From Bacillus sp. RO1 (GTDB lineage: Bacteria > Bacillota > Bacilli > Bacillales > Bacillaceae_I), in the NCBI RefSeq assembly GCF_012524115.1, contig NZ_JAAZWB010000084.1, forward strand, positions 160,299-224,298: 64,000 bases of DNA, in the 5' to 3' direction. Positions 1-7,880 of the stretch are shown here, one piece after another. The translations under genes were made by a program, and so were the position numbers. Every line of letters begins with the position of its first letter. Within the stretch, counting starts at the first letter, position 1. The notes beneath the pieces are model-generated. The model worked only from the letters and a program-made list of their open reading frames with translations. It was not told the origin of the DNA and made no database searches.

Positions 1-1204
1 ATGTGAAAATCCGGTCTTCTTGTACGGCACCGCGCTTATATCCGTAAATTAAATAATCATAGATTCTCTCTTCTCTTAAAATGCGCTTATAATCAATTTC
101 TCTCTTGTGACGAATGGATTTTTCTACAAACTGCTCCATGTTATATGGAAGCTGCTTTGTCTCTTTCCATAATTCAGCTATTTCCTTTACAGCATGTCTA
201 ATTGCATTTCTGGATTGATCCTTCAGAATATAAACAAGGTTTTTAAATAAAGAGCCCTTATATTGCCCTTTTAAGGTTTCACTTGTTAGTTCCCCTACAC
301 CCTCACTAGCAAATTCAGTTTCAATGAAGCTAGCTTGGCGAGGGTATGTTTCTTCTGGTTGTAAAGGAAAACGATATTCCTCTTTTGGTGTTTTGTAAAG
401 AATATAAGCAGGGTTAATCATAAGATTGGCCTTTTCATACCGCTTGCCCCTTCTCTCAAATAAAGGAGCGGATAATGGTCTAATGAAAAGTGATTGGCCA
501 TCTGCTAATTCGGTATCTACTAGCTCCTTAATAACATTTTTCACGTCACTATTTTGCTGCTTTAACAAAAGGCTTTTAAGTGAGAAGTGATAAACTGGCT
601 TTTCTGTAAAAACATTTACGTCTGCGAAGTTATAAGAACGATACGACTTATAACTTCTGCACAGCTGGAGCAAATATAGCTTCCAGGACCCTACAGGCAT
701 CTTAATAAACTTTTGATTAAATACAATAGGATGAACAACTACATATCTATGTAGAATCGGCTTCTTTCCTTCCGGTGACTTCTCTTTATTAATAAAGTGA
801 TTAATAGCAATAGAGATACGTTTGGTATATTCATTCTTTTCCACTCTAATTAGTGATAGGTGCTGAAATTTCTCCAGCGAAGTGTAAAATTCTTGAAAGG
901 ATAATGGGAATAAATGAGCTACTCTTTCTTTATATAGTCGGTGAGGAGTTACTTCTGATATTACTCCTGAAGCATTACACGTAACAAACAGACTTAAGGC
1001 GGTCATAATATCAGATTTTGTAACATGGTGAAGTCTTCGCTCTCTAGATGAAAGCGAAGAAATGAAAGTTTCTTTGAGGTTGTACTGCTTTTCTACTGAA
1101 AAGAGTTCATAAATAAACTCAACTGGCACAATAATGCCTTTCACAGATGTTTTTTCAAAAGAAAAGTATTGACTTATGGAATCTGGAATTTGTAAACTTG
1201 CCAC
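1..1204 (-). CDS. Candidate plasmid replication initiator or element-maintenance protein (partial)
   Basis: An uninterrupted minus-strand frame of about 401 codons runs from a GTG at 1204 to the left edge, so the C-terminus is missing. The GTG is preceded by a good ribosome binding site (GGGAGG, 8 nt upstream). The product starts VASLQIPDSI, is basic and mixed alpha/beta, and has no signal peptide or membrane segment. I recognise no family motif. Stretches such as HLSLIRVEKNEYTKRISIAI look like a winged-helix wing. Its place upstream of a TubRZ cassette, beside an AT-rich repeat-bearing intergenic region, suggests a replication initiator, but this is inference from context. It could equally be another DNA-binding maintenance protein. 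Confidence 0.5.
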   Translation of the reverse strand, partial: MASLQIPDSISQYFSFEKTSVKGIIVPVEFIYELFSVEKQYNLKETFISSLSSRERRLHHVTKSDIMTALSLFVTCNASGVISEVTPHRLYKERVAHLFPLSFQEFYTSLEKFQHLSLIRVEKNEYTKRISIAINHFINKEKSPEGKKPILHRYVVVHPIVFNQKFIKMPVGSWKLYLLQLCRSYKSYRSYNFADVNVFTEKPVYHFSLKSLLLKQQNSDVKNVIKELVDTELADGQSLFIRPLSAPLFERRGKRYEKANLMINPAYILYKTPKEEYRFPLQPEETYPRQASFIETEFASEGVGELTSETLKGQYKGSLFKNLVYILKDQSRNAIRHAVKEIAELWKETKQLPYNMEQFVEKSIRHKREIDYKRILREERIYDYLIYGYKRGAVQEDRIFT

Positions 1205-1389
1205 GTTGACTACCTCCCTCTTTTAAAAACTACACTTTCCTTTGGTACAAATGTACTTATGGAAAATTGAGCATTTTAAAGAAAGGCAGCTAGGATGCAT
1301 TCTACGGATCAAGCCGAAAATATCAATAAAAATATAAAAAAGTGGCATATTTTTTTGAAAATGACAGACCAATCCAAAATCCGGTAGAT

Positions 1390-1542
1390 CGTCACAAAAA
1401 ACACACCACTCCACTATATATTTTTATATTTATCTCTCTTTTTTGTAAGAACTTACTTATTGAGTATTTTTATCTTTGTTGTTATAATGTTCTTAGTTAA
1501 ATTATCGTTTTGGTTTTGAGTGTGAGTGGTGTTTTTGTGACG
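1390..1542. repeat. Inverted duplication of a GAGTGGTGT-T(n)-GTGACG motif
   Basis: On the plus strand 1524-1542 reads GAGTGGTGT, a T run, then GTGACG. The same motif lies on the minus strand at 1411-1390 with a slightly longer spacer. The two copies point away from each other around a promoter-bearing core, so divergent transcripts would both carry the motif near their 5' ends. It may be a binding site or a shared RNA leader motif. Function unknown. Confidence 0.5.
1460..1488 (+). promoter_or_regulatory. Strong sigma-A-type promoter
   Basis: TTGAGT at 1460-1465 and a consensus TATAAT at 1483-1488 are separated by 17 bp. No plus-strand gene follows for several kilobases, so the promoter most likely drives a small RNA. 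Confidence 0.6.
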
Positions 1543-1588
1543 GTGCTTCCAGCGCCTGTTCCTTAAAAGCTTGCGCTCTCTTTTTTTG
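1495..1588 (+). ncRNA. Candidate small RNA (about 90 nt)
   Basis: The transcript expected from the promoter at 1460-1488 would carry the GAGTGGTGT/GTGACG motif. It would end at a hairpin (AGCGC 1551-1555 pairing with GCGCT 1573-1577) followed by a T tract at 1579-1587. There is no open reading frame of note. It lies upstream of and divergent from the candidate replication gene, where copy-control or regulatory RNAs are common. The RNA itself is inferred. Confidence 0.4.
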
Positions 1589-1602
1589 TTTTTTTTTGAG
1601 AA

Positions 1603-1661
1603 CTATTTTTGGGTATAACAAAAATAGCGTCTAAAATCATAAATATTTACTCTGTTTAGAC
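1603..1661. repeat. Two short inverted repeats in AT-rich intergenic DNA
   Basis: CTATTTTT (1603-1610) pairs with AAAAATAG (1620-1627), and GTCTAAA (1629-1635) pairs with TTTAGAC (1655-1661). The rest of 1662-1910 is AT-rich and shows no gene. The region may belong to a replication or regulatory locus; no origin motif was identified with confidence. Confidence 0.35.
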
Positions 1662-1910
1662 ATAGGTGTGGTAGTTAGACTACTCCCCTACTGGTATTAC
1701 AAAAACAAAGTATATATTTATAAATTTAGCCACTTATCTAATCCCACCCTTATGTTAGCACAGTGAAAAATAGATTGTAAATATGTTTTTTTTTTAAAAG
1801 TCGAAATTTGACAATTTTAGAAACTTGATAAAAAAAGCTAAAGATGATATATTTATTACACAATCTAATAGTTTTTTACGTAATAGCGTAAAACACTTAT
1901 ATAATCCCAA

Positions 1911-1946
1911 AAAAGCCCTCGGTTCTCATGAATCGAGGGCTTTTTG
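1911..1946. terminator. Rho-independent terminator
   Basis: AGCCCTCG and CGAGGGCT form an 8-bp stem, flanked by A and T runs on the two sides, so it can work in both directions. It separates the regulatory region from the minus-strand small gene at 2029-2136. Confidence 0.7.
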
Positions 1947-2028
1947 TATTTAACAACAAACAAAAACAAAAAACAGACCGCTTTAATCGCGATCTGTTGG
2001 TAGGTTAGTATATAGAAAATGTACTAGT

Positions 2029-2136
2029 TTAATTCATAATTGTGACTGTTACCCCGAAAACTACTCCAGTAACTAATACACCAACCATTATTTTGTCAGC
2101 TAGGGCCTGATTAGTCTTTGATAATAAATGGAACAT
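2029..2136 (-). CDS. 35-aa hydrophobic peptide
   Basis: Minus-strand ATG at 2136, preceded by GGTGAGGTGATT (a reasonable ribosome binding site), opens a 35-codon frame ending in TAA. The peptide starts MFHLLSKTNQ and has one hydrophobic stretch (MVGVLVTGVVFGVTVTI) covering most of its C-terminal half, so it is probably a single-pass membrane peptide. It lies immediately downstream of the coiled-coil gene on the same strand (57-nt gap) and could be co-transcribed. No homology is recognised. Its size resembles the pilin-like micro-proteins near 21 kb, but it lacks their N-terminal motif. Confidence 0.5.
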   Translation of the reverse strand: MFHLLSKTNQALADKIMVGVLVTGVVFGVTVTIMN

Positions 2137-2193
2137 ACAATCACCTCACCGGTTTAATATCCATATTATAACTTAATAGTGATTAAATGTAAA

Positions 2194-3261
2194 TTATTTT
2201 TCTTCCTCTGCTCCAGAACTTACTTCTAACATAGTTTGAAAGACTTGGTCTTCCGCATCAACACGTGAGAGGATCTTGTTTGTTTTTTCATCCAGTTGCT
2301 TAATTTTAGGAAGATACTGCTCTTTTGCTTTTTGTACAGCAAGGTGAATTTCTTCCTTCTTCTTTTCTAGTTCTGTCCGTCTGCCTTTTAATTCTGTGTA
2401 CTTTTCATTCAATTCGTCTGATATTACTGGACCAGAGCTTGCCTCAGCCTCTATCATCGTAGCTACCTCATTAAACATCGCTTCAATATCTACTTGAATA
2501 CGTTTTACTCCAAATAATTTACTCCAGAGATTTTCTTTTGGGCGTTCACGATCTATCTTTTTTATAAGCTCTTTTGTAATTGTAGGATTGGATGCTGCTT
2601 GTTTTTGAATGGTATGTGTCCACTCAATAATTTCTATTTTTTCTATGACATCAGAGATGGATTTTTCCCACTCTACTTGTTGTTGTTCCGCTGCTGAAAT
2701 TCTTTCTTGCCATTCTTTCTTTTGCTGCTTTAGTTGATTTAAAAGAAACATATTTTGCAGGTTGTCCAACTTCTCTTGCATTTCGTCAAGTTCTTCTGAA
2801 TAAGAACTATCGTTAGATGGCATAGGCATACTAGAGTTGATGGAATTTTTATTAGTAGCAGTTCTTAATGGGCTATAAGATTCTACTCTAGTACCCACAA
2901 TACTAGCTATATCTATCGGTGATTTTCCTCCTTTTTCAACCAAAACAAAGATCATCTTGAATTTAAAGAGAGAAATTAAATCTAATCGAAGTTGATGCCC
3001 TACTCTAGGTACATCTAGATAAACATGTAAATCATTCCGCTTGATATAGTTTCTGATTTGGTAATCCCTTCCGTCCAAATCTAATAAGAAAGTAGCTTCA
3101 CGGGTGGAATATGAACTTTCCACGTGTACTTGTTCGAATAATGAGCCCTGGTAAATATGCTCTTTTAATCCCATACGCTCTAAGGTTTTAAATAATGGAT
3201 CATCTTTAAGTTTTTCTTCTATCAATTCTTTAAGCTTTTCCCTATCCAGCGGAAACACCAC
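2194..3261 (-). CDS. Coiled-coil protein of the replication/partition region
   Basis: 355-aa acidic protein of unknown family. Residues about 1-125 form a mixed alpha/beta domain. Residues 155-215 and 280-340 are rich in E, K and Q with heptad character, consistent with coiled coils, and they flank a helical linker with the sequence LWSKLFGVKR. There is no signal peptide or membrane segment. The start is uncertain: two consecutive GTG codons at the 5' end overlap the sequence AAGGTGGTG, which is itself the only Shine-Dalgarno-like element. The gene sits between the candidate replication gene and tubZ, so a role in plasmid maintenance is likely but unproven. Confidence 0.65.
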   Translation of the reverse strand: MVFPLDREKLKELIEEKLKDDPLFKTLERMGLKEHIYQGSLFEQVHVESSYSTREATFLLDLDGRDYQIRNYIKRNDLHVYLDVPRVGHQLRLDLISLFKFKMIFVLVEKGGKSPIDIASIVGTRVESYSPLRTATNKNSINSSMPMPSNDSSYSEELDEMQEKLDNLQNMFLLNQLKQQKKEWQERISAAEQQQVEWEKSISDVIEKIEIIEWTHTIQKQAASNPTITKELIKKIDRERPKENLWSKLFGVKRIQVDIEAMFNEVATMIEAEASSGPVISDELNEKYTELKGRRTELEKKKEEIHLAVQKAKEQYLPKIKQLDEKTNKILSRVDAEDQVFQTMLEVSSGAEEEK

Positions 3262-3660
3262 CTTCCGTTTAATTCTAATAAGTAAATATTACTCTTAAAA
3301 ACTATAGAATACAACAATTTATGCCCTTAATTGAGCGAAATCAAGCTTATTATCGCAATTGATTTTGAACGGTAAAGTAAGATAAAAACCTATAATTTTA
3401 AATTATTTAAGTGATTTATATTAATTATCTATTATTATCGGTAAATCTATCAGTATCTAATATAAATAAATAATAAGCGGTAGCTTTCAATTAAAATCAT
3501 GTGATTTACTTCGATAGTTAAATTGATTTCCCTTAATTTTCTTTGATTTTGTCCAATCATTTGGAATCGCTGTAATTATCGTTTGCTAATTCAGTAGATA
3601 AGTAGAATAGTGTGATTGATTTTGATTTATCTGTTTTTATTCTTTGGAAAATGTGAGAAC
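3262..3660. other. AT-rich intergenic region without a gene
   Basis: About 400 bp with no open frame of note. GATTTT(G) and TTATCG-like words recur irregularly but with no fixed period. It may hold the promoter of the minus-strand coiled-coil gene. I see nothing else that can be supported. Confidence 0.3.
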
Positions 3661-3663
3661 AAT

Positions 3664-3696
3664 GAAAAAAGCTTGAGGTGGTAGCCCTCAAGCTTT
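3664..3696 (-). terminator. Terminator of the tubRZ operon
   Basis: AAAGCTTGAG pairs perfectly with CTCAAGCTTT around a 9-nt loop. Read on the minus strand, it is followed by a run of six T residues, just after the tubZ stop codon. Confidence 0.8.
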
Positions 3697-3707
3697 ATAA
3701 ATAGCTT

Positions 3708-5171
3708 TTAATCTTCTAATTCCGAGAAATCTAATGAATCGAGATCTAAATTGTTTTCTTTTGCTTTCGTATCTTCCTTTTTATCTTCGTTATCAAGGTC
3801 AAATCCAAATTCAGATAAGTCTATATCCATATCATTGAACTCATCTTCTTCTGAGGTAGCTGCAATAGAAGCAATTGCGGAATCTTTAAAGATATATTGT
3901 TGTTGCTTAATCTTAAATTCCTCAAACTCCTCAACTAAACCTTTTGCTAGGCGAGTAGGGAGGGCCTCTGTCTTATAAAAGGTGTAAACACTAACCTGGT
4001 AGTCGTTATTACCAACCAAGTATCCAGAAAATACAGTGCCACTTATAGGAAGGGCATCTACAATGCTTTTCTTAGATTTATCAATAAAAGAGCTACTGAA
4101 CTGTTTATCTTTTGCTAAAACAGCTAATAAGCCAACGTGGTGAACTTTAGAAGCTACAATAGAACCATCTTCTTGCTTTTCTGTTATTTGGATTGGATCG
4201 TGAAGATAACTAGATTCAATAGACTTTTTAAACATATCATTAATGTCATGCTCATTCGTAACATCTTTAATATTTTTCTCAACTTTGTTAAGTACCAGGC
4301 AACCTCTATGTTCTAAAACTAAGCGCTTAAAGTCGGATTTATCAAAAATAACAGAAGTTCCGCCACCGGTTGTTGCTGTGTTGACTTCGTGGATTATATC
4401 TCTAATTTTTATGTTTGCATAATCTCGGTAGTTATCAATCTTCATACCTGTTTTGATGGTATCAGAAAGTCCGTCGTATTCATCGTAGAATTGCTGATTG
4501 TCAGCAAAAATAACGAAAGCAATTCCTTTTGATTTATCCTTTGAAAGCTTCCAGATTCTTTGGCTAAAATCATTTACTTGTCTAAGTACATCGGGTCCAT
4601 CATCACGGACAGGTAAAGTTACTACTATTCCGATTTTTACTGTACGACTATCTGCATTCTTAACAGCTTGTAGCATATATTTCTTAATATTTTCTTTAAA
4701 TTCTTGAGGGGGAGTAGATTGTTGAAGCTTTACTAACTCTTCCTTGATAATCGGCTTATTATGGAAGTCGTTAAACTCTTCGATTGCTTTGATAATAGTG
4801 GACGTTCCTGTTCCTCCACCTAGACCAGCGAAGAAAAGTACCAATTCATCAGAAGGGCGAACTCGGTCAGTGATAAATTGCTTTAGTTTTTCTTTAACAT
4901 CTGCAGTATCTTCAATAACTTTCATAGCTTTCTCAGGGTTTTTACCTAATCCACCTAGATTTAAAGAGACTTGATTGCTTTTAGGTACATGTTTTAAACC
5001 TTCTAGGTCTCCGTCATTACTATTTAAAGCGAGGCAATTGTAAACCGGTGTACCATCTTTCTTCTTCAATTCGCCAAACATATCAACCATTCTGTTACCA
5101 GCTTGCCCAAAGCCTACCATAGTCATATTAATAGCAGGGGAATTACTCGTAAACTTATTCATATTAGACAC
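3708..5171 (-). CDS. tubZ: TubZ-like tubulin/FtsZ-family plasmid partition GTPase
   Basis: 487 aa. The N-terminus carries the tubulin/FtsZ nucleotide-binding fold: GFGQAGNRMVDMF at about 20-32 and the signature loop GGGTGTS at 118-124. A conserved-looking segment VTLPVRDDGPDVLRQ follows near 185. The tail is acidic and disordered (residues about 430-487), as in TubZ proteins, where it contacts the TubR-centromere complex. TubZ polymerises by treadmilling and moves low-copy plasmids (pXO1, pBtoxis) or phage DNA. The gene overlaps tubR by 8 nt, giving the standard type III partition operon. FtsZ itself is excluded by the divergent sequence, the partner gene and the tail. Confidence 0.88.
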   Translation of the reverse strand: MSNMNKFTSNSPAINMTMVGFGQAGNRMVDMFGELKKKDGTPVYNCLALNSNDGDLEGLKHVPKSNQVSLNLGGLGKNPEKAMKVIEDTADVKEKLKQFITDRVRPSDELVLFFAGLGGGTGTSTIIKAIEEFNDFHNKPIIKEELVKLQQSTPPQEFKENIKKYMLQAVKNADSRTVKIGIVVTLPVRDDGPDVLRQVNDFSQRIWKLSKDKSKGIAFVIFADNQQFYDEYDGLSDTIKTGMKIDNYRDYANIKIRDIIHEVNTATTGGGTSVIFDKSDFKRLVLEHRGCLVLNKVEKNIKDVTNEHDINDMFKKSIESSYLHDPIQITEKQEDGSIVASKVHHVGLLAVLAKDKQFSSSFIDKSKKSIVDALPISGTVFSGYLVGNNDYQVSVYTFYKTEALPTRLAKGLVEEFEEFKIKQQQYIFKDSAIASIAATSEEDEFNDMDIDLSEFGFDLDNEDKKEDTKAKENNLDLDSLDFSELED

Positions 5172-5595
5172 TCCTTGTATTTGATTGTTTAGATCGTTTT
5201 ATTAATTCTTCTAATACCTGTACACCTCTGCGTGTCAAGAAGATAAACTTATAAGGTTTAATAGCCTGGTAGTGTAGTAGAGACATGCTTAATAATTTAT
5301 CTACGATACCTTCAGCTGTTTTTCTGTATATGTTTGTAACTGCTGTATTATATGTATAGTTGTTTCTCCCTTTAGTTAAGCGAGTTTTTCTTTCTACCGT
5401 TACATTCTCCACGATATCATTAATAGTGATGCCGCTAATAGCATTCTCTTCGCTCTGTTTCTTCTTTAATGATTTGCCTATAAAGAAAAATACTTTTTTA
5501 GTAGATTCTTCTTGTTCGATAATGTCGGCAAACATAGATATCTGTTCTGGTTGTAACATTACTTCTACGTGTTTAATGTGCAGCTCACCGTCCAA
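5164..5595 (-). CDS. tubR: TubR-like winged-helix centromere-binding adaptor
   Basis: 143-aa basic protein directly upstream of tubZ and overlapping it by 8 nt. It starts at TTG (5595) behind AAAGGAGG. A helix-rich body of about 100 residues ends in a wing-like segment (YKFIFLTRRGVQVLEELIKR), which fits the winged-helix dimer of TubR. In the known systems TubR binds an iteron array (tubC) upstream of its gene, recruits TubZ and represses its own promoter. Here the repeats at 5639-5999 and a promoter overlapping one palindrome match that layout. The assignment rests mainly on synteny and size; sequence similarity among TubR proteins is low. Confidence 0.75.
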   Translation of the reverse strand: MDGELHIKHVEVMLQPEQISMFADIIEQEESTKKVFFFIGKSLKKKQSEENAISGITINDIVENVTVERKTRLTKGRNNYTYNTAVTNIYRKTAEGIVDKLLSMSLLHYQAIKPYKFIFLTRRGVQVLEELIKRSKQSNTRSV

Positions 5596-5624
5596 ATCGT
5601 TTCCTCCTTTTATTTATTTCCTTT

Positions 5625-5653
5625 ATATTACCTTATATAAGACTCTTAAACAA
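5625..5653 (-). promoter_or_regulatory. tubRZ promoter overlapping a palindromic operator
   Basis: On the minus strand TTGTTT (5653-5648) and TAATAT (5630-5625) are separated by 17 bp. The -35 box lies inside the palindrome AAGACTCTT-aaac-AAGAGTCTT (5639-5660), so a protein bound there, presumably TubR, would block transcription. Confidence 0.6.
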
Positions 5654-5999
5654 GAGTCTTGACTTGAGTTTTTATAATTAATTTAATATTTTAAAACTCG
5701 TTAATAGCTTATAAATAAAGGGTTTTTTTATAGACTCTATATTAAGAGTGTGAAATCCTTTTATTGTGGCTTTTCTTCATCATTTTTGTTTGTTTCCCCC
5801 GCTTAATATTAATAAATGTACCTTTTCTTAGAAAAAATATAGTTGAATGTATATAAAATCGTCGTTTCTAATATGCTTTTGAATATATAGAGTCTAAATA
5901 AAGAGTGTAAATATAAACGCTTATATAACAATGATTATTAAAAAAAACACAATTATATATAATAGTTGAGTATATATATAGACTCTATAATATGAGTGT
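5639..5999. repeat. tubC-like centromere: dispersed AGACTCT / AGAGTGT repeat pairs
   Basis: Four blocks carry a 7-bp AGACTCT (or its inverse) followed by AGAGTCT or AGAGTGT: 5639-5660 (perfect palindrome), 5732-5751, 5889-5908 and 5980-5999. Blocks 1 and 2 are 92 bp apart and blocks 3 and 4 are 91 bp apart. They lie directly upstream of tubR, the expected place for a TubR-binding centromere. The DNA between them is very AT-rich and has no gene. Confidence 0.6.
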
Positions 6000-6180
6000 A
6001 TAAAAAGACGCAAAAAATAGTATTAAGTCTTTGTGTTTCATCTCCCCCCTTAAGGTTTATTAACTGGTGATGGAAAGATGTTACTGGATCTCTTTTCTAT
6101 ATTACTAACTTTTAATTCACTATTAGCTCTGTATATTAGCCATAAGAAATAGCTTGGTTACGCTTCATATATTTAGTACA

Positions 6181-6237
6181 AGTTCATAGGTTCAAGTTCA
6201 TAGGGTCAAACTCATATGCTAAGGATATGAATTTGAC
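6181..6237. repeat. Direct repeats and 13-bp inverted repeat upstream of the transfer operon
   Basis: AGTTCATAG occurs at 6181-6189 and 6195-6203. It is followed by GTCAAACTCATAT (6205-6217), which pairs with ATATGAATTTGAC (6225-6237) at 12 of 13 positions around a 7-bp spacer. The site lies between the divergent tubR and transfer operons and looks like an operator for an unidentified regulator. The remaining sequence between 6000 and 6480 shows no gene. Confidence 0.5.
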
Positions 6238-6485
6238 TATATGAATGGACTCATACCCTATTTTTGTTTAAAAACCCTTTAATACCAGTCAAATTAAGCA
6301 AGATGAATTTCCAAAAAGAAGTCCAACTATTTACGGTTTTGTTACCCTAATCAACGCAAATAATTTGCAATAATCTCTAACAATTTATAATGTTCCATAT
6401 GTACCTATAGAAATAGTTAAAATTCTGCTCTATAGATAGTAATCTTTCATTAGAAATTTTCTGCCTTTTCATTTAAGATTTGTGC

Positions 6486-6491
6486 TATAAT
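6486..6491 (+). promoter_or_regulatory. Extended -10 promoter of the relaxase/VirD4 operon
   Basis: TGCTATAAT at 6483-6491 is a consensus extended -10 (TGn-TATAAT). The -35 region is weak, as is usual for extended -10 promoters. Transcription would start near 6498, giving a 5' leader of about 110 nt that contains the hairpin at 6526-6582. Confidence 0.55.
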
Positions 6492-6520
6492 GTGTTGGAA
6501 ATTATAGCAACTGCATAAAA

Positions 6521-6582
6521 TGGGAAGCCCCCACAGAATATAGATAGCCTGAAAGCTGTCTATCTTGCTGTGGGGGCTTTTT
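6521..6582 (+). promoter_or_regulatory. Leader attenuator L1 (TGGGAA...CCCACA type)
   Basis: TGGGA at 6521-6525 abuts the stem AGCCCCCACAG (6526-6536). Its mate CTGTGGGGGCT (6568-6578) is followed by a T run, and an inner hairpin (ATAGATAG with CTGTCTAT) sits in the loop. No plus-strand gene lies upstream, so this is not the terminator of another gene. It sits in the 5' leader, 26 nt before the start codon of the next gene. It shares its core with leaders at 10739 and 13544. Confidence 0.65.
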
Positions 6583-6608
6583 GTTGTTTTAGGAGGTGGA
6601 GGATTACT

Positions 6609-7880
6609 ATGTATCGTTTTGTAATTGGAGAAAATAGAAATGGGGTGCTATTACAAGAGTATGAGATGGATCTGCTCACCATCTTGTACCATCATAAATT
6701 ATTAACTACTAAACAAATGTATGCTTTAGTTTCTCAGGAGACTGATATCACCTATGTAGGTTTTGCTAACAGGGTAAAGAAGCTTTCTAAATTAGAAATC
6801 CTGGTTGATCATGATTATTCGCTTGGCCAGAAAGGATTCCGCTTCAAGTATTACAGAATAGGTGCTAAAGGATTAGAGATAATAATAGATAATCAGAGAT
6901 TAACAGGGAAAATCATCAGAGATATTAATAGGTTTTCATCAGTCAGAAACATTGACCACTTTTTATCTACTCAAGATTTAGTTGTTAGAACGCTCATTGA
7001 GTCCAGGAAGGAACAGTTTGAAGTGCAATCACTATCACCTTATGAGGAGGTAGTAGATGTGACAGAGCAATCATTTGCAATCATTCCTGATTGGCTGCTG
7101 AAAACTGAGTCGCAGACTATATATATTGAGCTTGATACAGGAAAAGAGACAAATAAGGTAATCAAGGAGAAGGTGGAAAGATATGTGGAGCTGAGTGAGA
7201 AACAGCCTAACACGACTCACGTTGTATTTTTCGCGATTTTGGATGATTCTTTCTCTACTAGACATTCATACGGCAAGCGGTTTAAGCGGGTGGGAAATAT
7301 CAAGCAGGCATTACTTTCAGTAAAGGGAATTAACCGCTCCAATTTAGAAATATATGTTTTGCCATTCTTCAGAGCCAAAGAGAAACTTTTAGAATTGGTT
7401 AAAGAAGAATCTCCATATACACCGGAGAGGAGACAGCTAGATACTAATTTAGCAATCCACACGCTGGATAAGTTAAATTATGTTTTTCCTTACATGTTTG
7501 AAAAGCAAGATATAAAGCGGTATTACCCAGATAACATCGAGCGGTATTACCAAGTGGATGCGATATATAAAGTCGCAACCAAGAGTAATACCGAGTTTGA
7601 AACGGTAGGGGTACTGAGGATAGAAGAAGGACATATAAAAAATTTAGAGCGTTTGGATTTTAATCACTATTTGGTAAGTGCTAATAGATTTAAAGAAAAG
7701 ATAGACAGGCTGCTTGTGGTCTATTCAAGCCTAATGGAAATGGAGGAGGACGTGATAGGGAAGCAATATCAGCGTTGTATTGTAGGGAGTATTGAGAAAT
7801 GGGGTTACGAATTAGAAGAACAGCCTACTTTTTATAAGCTTTCCTCCCCGTATAAAAAGGAGGTAACGCCGTATGAATGA
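6609..7880 (+). CDS. Replic_Relax (replication-relaxation) family protein, candidate relaxase or accessory
   Basis: 423 aa from ATG 6609, which follows AGGAGGTGGAGG; an upstream in-frame ATG at 6570 lies in the terminator leader and is unlikely. The N-terminal third is a winged-helix domain (YEMDLLTILYHHKLLTTKQM...). The middle carries a PD-(D/E)xK-like motif, IIPDWLL near 157 and IYIELDTGKE near 172, typical of PF13814 proteins found beside VirD4/TraG genes on plasmids of Gram-positive bacteria. The gene overlaps the VirD4 gene by 8 nt, so the two are translationally coupled. A role in processing or recognising the transfer origin is inferred; no classical HUH or MOB relaxase is visible in the window. 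Confidence 0.7.
   Translation: MYRFVIGENRNGVLLQEYEMDLLTILYHHKLLTTKQMYALVSQETDITYVGFANRVKKLSKLEILVDHDYSLGQKGFRFKYYRIGAKGLEIIIDNQRLTGKIIRDINRFSSVRNIDHFLSTQDLVVRTLIESRKEQFEVQSLSPYEEVVDVTEQSFAIIPDWLLKTESQTIYIELDTGKETNKVIKEKVERYVELSEKQPNTTHVVFFAILDDSFSTRHSYGKRFKRVGNIKQALLSVKGINRSNLEIYVLPFFRAKEKLLELVKEESPYTPERRQLDTNLAIHTLDKLNYVFPYMFEKQDIKRYYPDNIERYYQVDAIYKVATKSNTEFETVGVLRIEEGHIKNLERLDFNHYLVSANRFKEKIDRLLVVYSSLMEMEEDVIGKQYQRCIVGSIEKWGYELEEQPTFYKLSSPYKKEVTPYE

Noticed and set aside
1223..1414. 63-aa minus-strand frame upstream of the partial gene
   Set aside because: It starts at GTG without a ribosome binding site and overlaps the conserved GAGTGGTGT...GTGACG motif, so it more likely lies in an untranslated leader.
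3708..5171. Chromosomal FtsZ
   Set aside because: The sequence has diverged beyond FtsZ, has an acidic TubZ-like tail, and is coupled to a winged-helix gene; the usual ftsA neighbour is missing.
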